From a virus, in IMG/VR virus record IMGVR_UViG_3300048694_000652, positions 1-45,266 of that record: a stretch of 45,266 nt of DNA. One strand, 5' to 3'. The notes below the pieces were generated by a model that saw only the letters and a list, made by a program, of their open reading frames with translations, searched no databases and was not told where the DNA came from. Numbering within the stretch: the first letter of the stretch is position 1; each line of letters opens with the position of its first letter. Shown here piece after piece: positions 32,988 to 40,377 of this stretch. The position numbers and the translations under genes were made by a program.

Positions 32988-34373
32988 ATGTTTTTATCAG
33001 AACAAGCCCAATCTAAATGGGCAGAAGTCCTAGATCACGCAGATCTTCCTGCGATTAAGGATCCATACAAGCGTGCTGTTACAGCCGTTATCCTTGAGAA
33101 CCAAGAAAAAGCACTAGCTGAAGAGCGTGCTCAATCTGGTTACATCACTGAAACTGCTGCAACAAACAGCGTTTCTGCTGGTGGTGTTTCTAACTTCGAT
33201 CCAATCCTTATCAGCTTGGTTCGTCGTTCTATGCCTAACCTAATCGCTTATGACATCGCTGGTGTTCAGCCAATGTCTGGTCCAACTGGCTTGATCTTCG
33301 CAATGAAGTCACGCTACAAGGCAATGAATGGTACAGAAGCTCTTTATCAAGAAGCTGATACATCATTCTCTTCTTCTTCATTCAACGGTTCTACTGGTAC
33401 AGCTAAGAACGGTTCACATGGTGGTTCATCTGATTCTCTACCAGGTACAGACACAACAGTTAACGCTGGTGGTGCTGGTACAGCTGGTACTTCAGGTGCT
33501 GATACTGTTGCTGACCCATTCGGTGTTGGTGGTGGTATGACTACAGCTGAAGGTGAAGCATTAGGTGATTCATCTACAAACAGCTTCGCACAAATGGCAT
33601 TCAGCATCGAAAAAGCAACAGTGACTGCAAAGACACGTGCTTTGAAAGCTGAATACACAATGGAATTGGCACAAGACTTGAAAGCAGTTCATGGTCTTGA
33701 TGCTGAGACAGAATTGTCTAACATCCTTTCTGCTGAAATCTTAGCTGAAATTAACCGTGAAGTTATCCGTACAATCAACGTTAAAGCTAAGTTAGGTGCT
33801 CAAACAGCTAACTGCACATCAGCTGGTACATTCAACTTGTACACAGACGCTGACGGTCGTTGGTCAGTTGAGCGTTTCAAAGGCTTGATCGTTCAATTAG
33901 AACGTGAAGCTAACCAGATTGCTAAAGACACTCGTAGAGGTAAAGGTAACTTTATTCTTTGTTCATCAGACGTTGCTTCTGCATTAGCAGCTTCTGGTCT
34001 TTTAGTTTATAACCCAGCTATGTCTACAGACTTACAAGTTGACGACACAGGTAACACATTCGCTGGTGTTCTAAACGGCAAGATTAAAGTTTACATCGAT
34101 CCATATGCAACTGTTGATTATATCACTGTTGGCTATCGTGGTACAAACCCATATGACGCTGGTTTATTCTATGCTCCATATGTTCCACTAACAATGGTTC
34201 GTGCTGTTGATCAAGGTACATTCCAACCTAAGATCGGTTTCAAAACACGTTATGGTATGATTGCTAACCCATTCTCTAACCCAGGTTCTGCACCAGTTAG
34301 CGATGTTGGTTTAAACCGTACAAACGTTTACTTCCGTATCTTCAAGGTTACTGGCCTTCTAGACAACGCTTAA
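32988..34373 (+). CDS. gp23: Major capsid protein gp23
   Basis: A 461-residue HK97-fold capsid precursor. The expected cleavage site for gp21 is after E55 (GYITE). Conserved blocks follow: FDPILISLVRRSMPNLIAYDIAGVQPMSGPTGLIFAMKSRY, then TARALKAEYTMELAQDLKAVHGLDAETELSNILS-like helices and FYAPYVPLTMVRAVDQGTFQPKIGFKTRYGM. Residues about 125-205 are a long Gly/Ser/Thr/Ala-rich loop, probably surface-exposed. It is shorter than T4 gp23 (about 521). A strong AAGG ribosome site precedes it and a UUCG-loop terminator follows, as expected for the most abundant late protein. Confidence 0.95.
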   Translation: MFLSEQAQSKWAEVLDHADLPAIKDPYKRAVTAVILENQEKALAEERAQSGYITETAATNSVSAGGVSNFDPILISLVRRSMPNLIAYDIAGVQPMSGPTGLIFAMKSRYKAMNGTEALYQEADTSFSSSSFNGSTGTAKNGSHGGSSDSLPGTDTTVNAGGAGTAGTSGADTVADPFGVGGGMTTAEGEALGDSSTNSFAQMAFSIEKATVTAKTRALKAEYTMELAQDLKAVHGLDAETELSNILSAEILAEINREVIRTINVKAKLGAQTANCTSAGTFNLYTDADGRWSVERFKGLIVQLEREANQIAKDTRRGKGNFILCSSDVASALAASGLLVYNPAMSTDLQVDDTGNTFAGVLNGKIKVYIDPYATVDYITVGYRGTNPYDAGLFYAPYVPLTMVRAVDQGTFQPKIGFKTRYGMIANPFSNPGSAPVSDVGLNRTNVYFRIFKVTGLLDNA

Positions 34374-34407
34374 TCTTACACATAATAACAATTATAAGTA
34401 AGACTTC

Positions 34408-34434
34408 AAGAGGGACTTCGGTCCCTCTTTTTTA
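34408..34434 (+). terminator. Rho-independent terminator after the capsid gene
   Basis: A 9-bp stem (AAGAGGGAC at 34408-34416 pairs with GTCCCTCTT at 34421-34429) closes on an extra-stable TTCG loop and is followed by a T-run. It ends the head-gene transcript. Confidence 0.93.
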
Positions 34435-34445
34435 TTGGGTGAGAT

Positions 34446-34453
34446 TATAAATA
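34446..34453 (+). promoter_or_regulatory. T4-type late promoter (TATAAATA)
   Basis: An exact octamer (context GATTATAAATAG) lies 12 bases after the capsid terminator. The expected start near 34459 gives a leader of about 20 bases before the ATG at 34479, containing a TTTGGAG ribosome site. Confidence 0.75.
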
Positions 34454-34478
34454 GTCTTATATCCTTTGGAGATTTTAT

Positions 34479-34958
34479 ATGAATAAAGATTATTCAGTTG
34501 GTGCAGTTCCACCAGTAGTAACAACAAACAAAAATCCATTAATTACAACGGATGCGTTTAGATTCGTTTTTTCTCGCGCGCCAAATACTGCATACTTTGC
34601 ACAAAATTTTACACTACCTACAGTGGTAAATGGAGAAACTCGCATTTCTCGACCAACAGTTGATGCGTTTGTTCCAGGTCCAAAAACAGAATATGATGCA
34701 TTAAACATTACCATGTTATTAGCAGAGAATATGGAAAACTATATTGAAATTTTTAATTGGGTTGTTGCTGGTGACAATACAGATGATATGACTGTTTTTC
34801 TCATAAACAGTAAAAGTAATCCACATATTAAAGTAACATTTAAAAATGCATTTCCAATGTCTATTGGCTCTGTAAATTTTAATGCTCAAGATGCAGATAC
34901 AAATTATGGCACAGTAGATATTTCATTTAGATATGATTATTTTACAATTGAGACATAA
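34479..34958 (+). CDS. Tail-tube-fold structural protein, possibly gp3-like tail completion protein
   Basis: A 159-residue protein with the pattern of the tube/terminator fold: FRFVFSRAPNTAYFAQNFTLPTVV, then PTVDAFVPGPKTEYDALNITMLLAENMENYIEIFNWVVAG and a closing NYGTVDISFRYDYF. The 'P-G-x-x-x-x-Y-x-x-L-x-I-T' core is shared with gp19-type tube proteins. In related phages a tail completion gene (3) lies between gene 23 and uvsY, which fits this position. Exact gene assignment is uncertain; other tube-like baseplate proteins (gp48/gp54 type) are alternatives. Confidence 0.6.
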   Translation: MNKDYSVGAVPPVVTTNKNPLITTDAFRFVFSRAPNTAYFAQNFTLPTVVNGETRISRPTVDAFVPGPKTEYDALNITMLLAENMENYIEIFNWVVAGDNTDDMTVFLINSKSNPHIKVTFKNAFPMSIGSVNFNAQDADTNYGTVDISFRYDYFTIET

Positions 34959-34969
34959 TATGGTATAAT
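34941..34969 (+). promoter_or_regulatory. Sigma70-like promoter before uvsY
   Basis: TTTACA (34941-34946) and TATAAT (34964-34969) are separated by exactly 17 bases, with ATGG directly before the -10. The -35 lies inside the end of the preceding gene. It marks the change from late-promoter control to host-polymerase control for the recombination block. Confidence 0.7.
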
Positions 34970-34995
34970 AGTAGTAAAAACTGTGAGATTATAAC

Positions 34996-35445
34996 ATGCT
35001 AACACTTGAACAAATACTTGAACATTGGAAAAAAGACTGTGAGATCGATGACATGGAGCTCGACAAGTCTTCGCGTGAAACACCTAAATTACATGCAAAA
35101 TATGTAGAATTGCTTTCAACTGCTAAATTACAAAAACATCGTAAAGAGATGGAATTTAAAAAGCTCTTGAAAGATAAGTTTATGTGGTATAACGGTAAGA
35201 TGGATAAAACTACAATGGATGAAAAGGGTTGGGAATATGACCCATTTGATGGATTAAAACAACCGCTTAAGAGTGATATGGATTATTATTATGAAAGCGA
35301 TCCACATATTCAAGCAGTTCAATCACAGATTGAATATTGGAAAACAGTGATAGACACACTATCAGAAATTGTTTCTAATATAACGTGGCGCCATCAAACA
35401 ATTGGTAATATGATTAAGTGGCGTCAATTTACTTCTGGTGTTTAA
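34996..35445 (+). CDS. uvsY: Recombination mediator UvsY
   Basis: A 149-residue homolog of T4 UvsY, which loads the UvsX recombinase onto ssDNA covered by gp32. Visible are the N-terminal LEQILEHWKKDCEID, then TPKLHAKYVELLSTAKLQ, FMWYNGKMDK, and the C-terminal IQYWK-like and WRHQTIGNMIKWRQFTSG ends. Length is close to that of T4 UvsY (about 137). It is followed by a small oxygenase-like gene and then uvsW. Confidence 0.9.
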   Translation: MLTLEQILEHWKKDCEIDDMELDKSSRETPKLHAKYVELLSTAKLQKHRKEMEFKKLLKDKFMWYNGKMDKTTMDEKGWEYDPFDGLKQPLKSDMDYYYESDPHIQAVQSQIEYWKTVIDTLSEIVSNITWRHQTIGNMIKWRQFTSGV

Positions 35446-35447
35446 TT

Positions 35448-36080
35448 ATGTTACCTACAATAATAATTGATGATTTTTTTCCTAACCCAGATATAGTAAG
35501 AGAATATGCATTATCCATTACTGAGTGGCATTATGATGATGAATTGCGCTGGCCAGGAATTAGAACAAATTGTTTACACACATTCGCATTAGAAAAACAT
35601 AGTGAATTGGTTGCATCAATCTATAATTGTTTACCACGTAATATTATAATGCGATATTCTGCATTTACAAAATTTGATGCTATGTTTCAAATAGTAAACG
35701 AGAATTATAATGATGGTTGGATTCATGATGATGGAGCAGATTTACATTTTGCAGGTTTAATTTACTTGAATAAAGATCCTGCTGAGAATAGTGGCACATC
35801 TTTGTATCATCACGTAACAGAAACATTAGAATATTTTGGTGATACTGAACGAGAATTAAAAAAGAAATTTTTAGCTCATCCAGAATATAGAAAAGATTAT
35901 GAAGAATTAAAAAATAATAGACATTCACAATTCAAAGAAGTAACCACTATTGAGAATGTATATAATAGATGCATAATATATGATGCACATGCATGGCATA
36001 GAGCAAACAATTATTTTGGAAAAACAAAGGATGATTCTAGATTATCACTAGTTTTCTTTGGTAAATTTGATAATGGATAA
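35448..36080 (+). CDS. 2OG-Fe(II)-oxygenase-like protein (DUF6445 type)
   Basis: A 210-residue protein from ATG 35448; a GTG at 35418 would overlap uvsY and add an unlikely leader. The pattern fits a double-stranded beta-helix oxygenase: IIIDDFFPNPDIVREYAL at the start, an H-x-D pair in WIHDDGADLHFAGLIYLN, SGTSLYHH, and a distal IIYDAHAWHRANNYFG with DDSRLSLVFFG, where the second metal His and the 2OG-binding Arg would lie. The family is frequent in cyanophages and marine phages; substrates are unknown. It overlaps uvsW by eight bases. Confidence 0.6.
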   Translation: MLPTIIIDDFFPNPDIVREYALSITEWHYDDELRWPGIRTNCLHTFALEKHSELVASIYNCLPRNIIMRYSAFTKFDAMFQIVNENYNDGWIHDDGADLHFAGLIYLNKDPAENSGTSLYHHVTETLEYFGDTERELKKKFLAHPEYRKDYEELKNNRHSQFKEVTTIENVYNRCIIYDAHAWHRANNYFGKTKDDSRLSLVFFGKFDNG

Positions 36081-37551
36081 AATTGTTGTCAATAAAGTAA
36101 ATGATGTATTCTTAAGAGTAGATTGCGAAGGTGGTGTTAGACAAGAACTAGCAGACTATTTTACATTCTATGTACCTGGATACAAGTTTATGCCTGCATT
36201 TAAAAATAAAATGTGGGATGGCAAGATTAGATTATATGATCTTCGTACACATACTTTATATGTTGGTCTTTTAGATTATATTAAACGCTTTGCCGATGAG
36301 CGCGGATACAAACTTGAAATTAATTTCTCTGATCCAGTTACAAAAATAAATGAGGAAGATGTAAAGACGTATGTTGAAAAACATCTTCGTCTACCATTTA
36401 CACCGCACTCATATCAATATCAAGCAGTAACACACGCACTACGTAATAAGCGTTGCATATTGCTTTCTCCTACCGCTTCTGGTAAATCTCTAATAATTTA
36501 TCTCTTAATTCGTCACTACATGAATATAGTGAAGGATGGAAGACTCTTGCTTATTGTACCAACTACATCATTAGTTGAACAGATGGCATCTGACTTTTTA
36601 AACTATTCTCAGAATGATGATTCATTTAATGAGCAGATGATTCACAAGATTTATAGTGGAAAAGAAAAAGATACTCATGCTCCTATTGTAATTAGTACAT
36701 GGCAATCAATCTATAAACTACCTAAAGAATGGTTTAAAGATTTTAAGATGGTAGTTGGAGATGAAGCACACACATTCCAAGCTAAATCATTAACTACAAT
36801 TATGGAAAAATTATCAAATTGTCCATATAGATTTGGTTTAACTGGTACTTTAGATGGTACATTAACACATAGATTAGTTTTAGAAGGCGTATTTGGTACA
36901 GTCTATCAAGTTACAACTACTAAAGCATTAATGGATTCTGACAAACTTGCAAAATTAGATATCGCTTGTTTAGTGATGAAATATTCTGATGAAGAATGCA
37001 AAGCGATGAAAGATAAATCATATGCTGAAGAGATTGATTTTATTATTGCACATCAGAAACGAAATAATTTTATTAAGAATCTTGCAGTAGATCAGACTGG
37101 AAATACATTGGTTCTTTTTAATAGAGTAGAAAAACACGGTAAACCGTTATTTAAAATGATACGTGACAAAGTATCTGATGATCGTAAAGTTTTTTATGTA
37201 TCAGGTGAAACAGACGTAACAGATAGAGAGACAATTCGTTCCATTACAGAAAAAGAAAAGAATGCAATTATTGTTGCTTCTTTAGGTACGTTCTCTACTG
37301 GTATCAACATTAAGAACTTACATAATATTATCTTTGCTTCTCCGTCTAAATCTCAGATTAAAGTGCTACAGTCTATTGGTCGTGGTCTTCGTAAATCAGA
37401 TGATGGTAGAGATACCGTATTATATGATATCTCAGATGATCTGCATTGGAAAGCAAAGAAGAACTTTACTCTTGTACATGCCGGTATCAGGATTCAGATA
37501 TATAGTAAAGAACAGTTCAATTATAAAATACACGAGGTACCTCTAACATGA
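36073..37551 (+). CDS. uvsW: DNA helicase UvsW
   Basis: A 492-residue superfamily-2 helicase from ATG 36073 (the TTG at 36058 is less likely). An N-terminal UvsW-specific domain (FTFYVPGYKFMPAFKNKMWDGKIRLYD) precedes the motor: Walker A SPTASGKS (K138), Walker B GDEAH (D230), GLTGTLDGT, then ATP-coupling IVASLGTFSTGINIKNL and IGRGLRKSDDGRDTVLYDI. T4 UvsW drives branch migration and R-loop removal and shifts replication from origin to recombination mode. Length fits. Confidence 0.93.
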   Translation: MDKIVVNKVNDVFLRVDCEGGVRQELADYFTFYVPGYKFMPAFKNKMWDGKIRLYDLRTHTLYVGLLDYIKRFADERGYKLEINFSDPVTKINEEDVKTYVEKHLRLPFTPHSYQYQAVTHALRNKRCILLSPTASGKSLIIYLLIRHYMNIVKDGRLLLIVPTTSLVEQMASDFLNYSQNDDSFNEQMIHKIYSGKEKDTHAPIVISTWQSIYKLPKEWFKDFKMVVGDEAHTFQAKSLTTIMEKLSNCPYRFGLTGTLDGTLTHRLVLEGVFGTVYQVTTTKALMDSDKLAKLDIACLVMKYSDEECKAMKDKSYAEEIDFIIAHQKRNNFIKNLAVDQTGNTLVLFNRVEKHGKPLFKMIRDKVSDDRKVFYVSGETDVTDRETIRSITEKEKNAIIVASLGTFSTGINIKNLHNIIFASPSKSQIKVLQSIGRGLRKSDDGRDTVLYDISDDLHWKAKKNFTLVHAGIRIQIYSKEQFNYKIHEVPLT

Positions 37552-37943
37552 ACCTCTCAAGAGATATTCGTCAGATTAAATTAATCAATGGCGAAGAGAT
37601 CCTAACAGAAGTAGTCGGAGAAGATAGAGAAGAGATCTTGATCCGTAACCCATTAAAAGTACATCGCGAACGTCATCAGTTAGGTGATATTGCTCGCGAA
37701 GCTAATATGTTTACACGCTGGATGGGATTTGCTGATATTGATGAACATATGCTAAGTAGAAAAATGATTTTAATTGAATCGATAGTAAATGATGCAGTAG
37801 CTTTATACTATCATAAGATGACACACAACATTGAAGAAGATAGAGTAACCCCTATTCAAGACTCTTCTCAAGCTAAAGATCCAGATTTGGTTAAAGCACC
37901 AAACTTTATTACAAATGATGATGATGAACCAACTTACCACTAA
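37548..37943 (+). CDS. LSm/Hfq-like small protein
   Basis: A 131-residue protein. The first ~45 residues have the Sm1 pattern: IRQIKLINGEEILTEVVGED, then EEILIRNPLKVHRE, as in Sm-fold RNA-binding proteins. A second beta/helical part follows (MILIESIVNDAVALYYHKM). The acidic C-terminal tail (ITNDDDEP) is disordered. The ATG overlaps the uvsW stop (ATGA). Similar proteins accompany uvsW in marine T4-like phages. An RNA-binding role is possible, but Sm-like folds are also used for protein contacts. Confidence 0.5.
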   Translation: MNLSRDIRQIKLINGEEILTEVVGEDREEILIRNPLKVHRERHQLGDIAREANMFTRWMGFADIDEHMLSRKMILIESIVNDAVALYYHKMTHNIEEDRVTPIQDSSQAKDPDLVKAPNFITNDDDEPTYH

Positions 37944-37951
37944 GTGATAAT

Positions 37952-38584
37952 ATGAAATTTGATTATTCTACACATGAATTTAAATCTCCTGGTTATATAA
38001 CTGCACGAGTACCAGCAGATATAATGATACCATTCAATAATGCAATTAAAGAAATTCAAGGTACAGGCACAGGAGAAGACGTAGCATATAAATTAGCTGG
38101 CCATTTAGATGATCAAATCAATTTAATTGACAGACAAGATTGTGTTAATGCTATTACTCCATTTGTTTATGATCTAGCAGAACGTTATAATTTACATTTT
38201 GACTATATGCGTAGGTTCCAAACTCGAGAAGATGATCAACGTTTATATTTGCAAGGATTATGGTTAAATCTGCAGAAAAAATATGAATTTAATCCACTCC
38301 ATAAACATGGAGGAGTTTATTCATTTGTTATATGGCATACTATTCCATATAATATAGATGACGAGATTAAGATGTTTAAGACTAAACATTCTAAAGCATC
38401 GATGTTTGAATTTGGGTATGTAGATACGCTGGGTTTACAGCAATTTGAATCTATTCCAGTAGATAAATCATTTGAAGGTTTAATTTGTTTTTTCCCAGCA
38501 GTGTTACATCATGGAGTTTACCCATTCTATACATCTGATGATAGAAGAATAAGTATAGCTGGTAATATGTATTTTAAATCTTAG
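37952..38584 (+). CDS. Putative 2OG-Fe(II) oxygenase
   Basis: A 210-residue protein with the 2OG-FeII_Oxy_5-like pattern: LWLNLQKKYEFNPLHKHGG (first metal His), SFVIWHTIPYN, FEFGYVDTLG, FEGLICFFPAVLHHGVYPFYTSDDRRISIAGN, where the distal His and the 2OG-binding Arg stand. Enzymes of this class hydroxylate proteins, nucleic acids or small molecules; phage members are common and mostly unassigned. It is the last gene before a regulatory gap of about 145 bases. Confidence 0.7.
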   Translation: MKFDYSTHEFKSPGYITARVPADIMIPFNNAIKEIQGTGTGEDVAYKLAGHLDDQINLIDRQDCVNAITPFVYDLAERYNLHFDYMRRFQTREDDQRLYLQGLWLNLQKKYEFNPLHKHGGVYSFVIWHTIPYNIDDEIKMFKTKHSKASMFEFGYVDTLGLQQFESIPVDKSFEGLICFFPAVLHHGVYPFYTSDDRRISIAGNMYFKS

Positions 38585-38603
38585 ATTATTATTATCCTGG
38601 CCC

Positions 38604-38656
38604 CGGGGGGTAGATATATTTTATCATAAAAATATCCTGTTGTACATAGGCCCCCG
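38604..38656. promoter_or_regulatory. GC-rich element with an inverted TGTACA promoter motif
   Basis: The gap holds CCCCGGGGGG at 38601-38610 and CCCCCG at 38651-38656, which can pair as CGGGGG/CCCCCG around a ~40-base AT-rich loop with its own ATATTTT/AAAATAT stem. GTTGTACATAGGCCC (38639-38653) is the exact reverse complement of bases 42594-42608. Read on the - strand it gives TGTACA, a 17-base spacer, and TAAAAT (+ strand 38618-38623), a possible leftward promoter antisense to the oxygenase gene. Confidence 0.4.
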
Positions 38657-38665
38657 TAAAATAAT

Positions 38666-38694
38666 TTTACTTTTACTATAAAATGTGGTATAAT
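38666..38694 (+). promoter_or_regulatory. Sigma70-like promoter for gene 55
   Basis: TTTACT (38666-38671) and TATAAT (38689-38694) have a 17-base spacer. The -10 context AAATGTGGTATAATATA is shared with the promoters at 42.6 and 44.97 kb, including an extended GTGG. A GGAG ribosome site at 38717 leads to the gene 55 start. Confidence 0.75.
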
Positions 38695-38729
38695 ATAATG
38701 TGTCCTAAATTTAAATGGAGTGAATGAAC

Positions 38730-39338
38730 ATGACTGAACCTAAAGCTCGTCCGCATTACGTGGACAATAAGAAGTTCGGTAAAGCATTAGAAGAATACGC
38801 AGTATTAGTCAATAAAGCTAAAACCGAAAAAACAACAATCCCAATCGTACCAAACTATATTGCTGATTGCTTCCTCAAGATTGCGGAAGGTTTATCTCAT
38901 AAGGTAAACTTTATCAGATACACCTATCGTGAAGAGATGGTTATGGATGCAGTAGAAAATTGTCTACGCGCAATCACTAACTATAATCCAAATGCAGAGA
39001 CTAGAACAGGTACTCAAAATGCATTCTCTTACTTTACTCAAATATGTTTCTTTGCATTTCTTCGTAGAATTGAAAAAGAAAAGAAACAACAAGACATTAA
39101 ATTTAAATTCATCGAACAAAGTGGCATTGAAGAGTTTATCGCCTCTATTCAAGGTGATGATACACATCAAGAACAAGCATTCATTGATTCTCTAAGAGAG
39201 CGTATTGCTAGAGTAAAAGAGAAAGATACTAAGATTAAAGAATTTGCTAAAAAAGAAAAGAAAAACAAATCTTTAGAATTTTTTATGACAGACAGTGTAA
39301 TCCAGGAAATCATCAATGAAATGTGCGATCCTCAATGA
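38730..39338 (+). CDS. gp55: Late-transcription sigma factor gp55
   Basis: A 202-residue homolog of T4 gp55, the minimal sigma factor that directs host RNA polymerase to TATAAATA late promoters together with the sliding clamp and gp33. Family signatures are PHYVDNKKFGKALEEY, IPNYIADCFLKIAEGLSHK-like, FIRYTYREEMVMDAVENCLRAI and NAFSYFTQICFFAFLRRIEKEKKQQ, which correspond to sigma region 2. Start 38730 is chosen because GGAG lies nine bases upstream; ATG 38724 lies too close. The six exact TATAAATA sites between genes in this window are its likely targets. Confidence 0.92.
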   Translation: MTEPKARPHYVDNKKFGKALEEYAVLVNKAKTEKTTIPIVPNYIADCFLKIAEGLSHKVNFIRYTYREEMVMDAVENCLRAITNYNPNAETRTGTQNAFSYFTQICFFAFLRRIEKEKKQQDIKFKFIEQSGIEEFIASIQGDDTHQEQAFIDSLRERIARVKEKDTKIKEFAKKEKKNKSLEFFMTDSVIQEIINEMCDPQ

Positions 39339-40377
39339 TACTCACTGTGGAGCTCGTAACTCCTCAGACATTTTTATGGAGTATCAAGAGAAATTTTATA
39401 ACGACATCTTTTTTCCATACTTACTAGAAAATAACATTAATTACATTATTCACCTAGGTGATTATTATGAACATCGTAAGTATGTTAACTTCAAAGCATT
39501 AGAACACAATCGTCGTATTTTTCTTGATAAGTTGCGTGAATATGGTATTCGCATGCATATTATTCCAGGTAATCATGATGTATATTATAAAAACACAAAT
39601 GAACTGTGCTCATTAAAAGAATTAATGGGACATTATATGGATTGTGTAAAAATCTATATGGAACCATCAGTAGTAACGTATGGCGAACTAGATATTGCAT
39701 TAGTACCGTGGATCAATCCAGAAAATTATTCATCGACAATGGACTTCATTAATACATGTAGTGCAGATGTTGTTGCAGGACACTTTGAATTTTCTGGCTT
39801 TGAGATGTATAAGGGAATTCCAAATCCTCATGGAATGGACACACGAGACTTTAGTAGATTTGAAACAGTTTTATCTGGTCACTTTCATACGAAGTCTAGC
39901 AAAGATAATATTCACTATCTTGGATCTCAAATGGAATTTACGTGGGGAGATTGCGATGATCCAAAATTTTTCCATGTATTAGATACAGAAACTCGAGAGA
40001 TTACACCTATTCGTAATCCATATACTCTTCACACAAAAGTAGTGTACAACGATGAAAAAACAGATTATAATGGGTATGATGTAACTCATTTAGATCGTCA
40101 GTTTGTAAAAGTTGTGGTAGAGAAGAAGACAGACTATTTTTCATTTGATCGCTTCATCGATAGAATTCAACAACAACCAATTTATGAACTTAAAATTGCA
40201 GAATCATTTGCAGAATTTTTAGGTGATAATGTCGAAGACGAAGAGATTCAACTAGATGACACACAAGTCCTGTTAGACTCATATGTAGATGCAGTTGAGA
40301 CTGAAGCAGATAAAGAAAAATTAAAGACATTACTTCGTGGCTTATATGTAGAGGCACAGAATTTAGAAACGGTATAA
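39316..40377 (+). CDS. gp47: Recombination endonuclease subunit gp47 (SbcD/Mre11-like)
   Basis: A 353-residue metallophosphoesterase nuclease. The motifs are in order: LNDTHCG (D8, H10), HLGDYYEHRKYVNF, PGNHDVYYKN, AGHFEFSG and SGHFHTKS. With gp46 it processes DNA ends for recombination-dependent replication and degrades host DNA. It overlaps gene 55 by 23 bases, and its stop overlaps the gene 46 start by one base (TAATG), so the two subunits are made together. Length agrees with T4 gp47 (about 339). Confidence 0.94.
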   Translation: MKCAILNDTHCGARNSSDIFMEYQEKFYNDIFFPYLLENNINYIIHLGDYYEHRKYVNFKALEHNRRIFLDKLREYGIRMHIIPGNHDVYYKNTNELCSLKELMGHYMDCVKIYMEPSVVTYGELDIALVPWINPENYSSTMDFINTCSADVVAGHFEFSGFEMYKGIPNPHGMDTRDFSRFETVLSGHFHTKSSKDNIHYLGSQMEFTWGDCDDPKFFHVLDTETREITPIRNPYTLHTKVVYNDEKTDYNGYDVTHLDRQFVKVVVEKKTDYFSFDRFIDRIQQQPIYELKIAESFAEFLGDNVEDEEIQLDDTQVLLDSYVDAVETEADKEKLKTLLRGLYVEAQNLETV

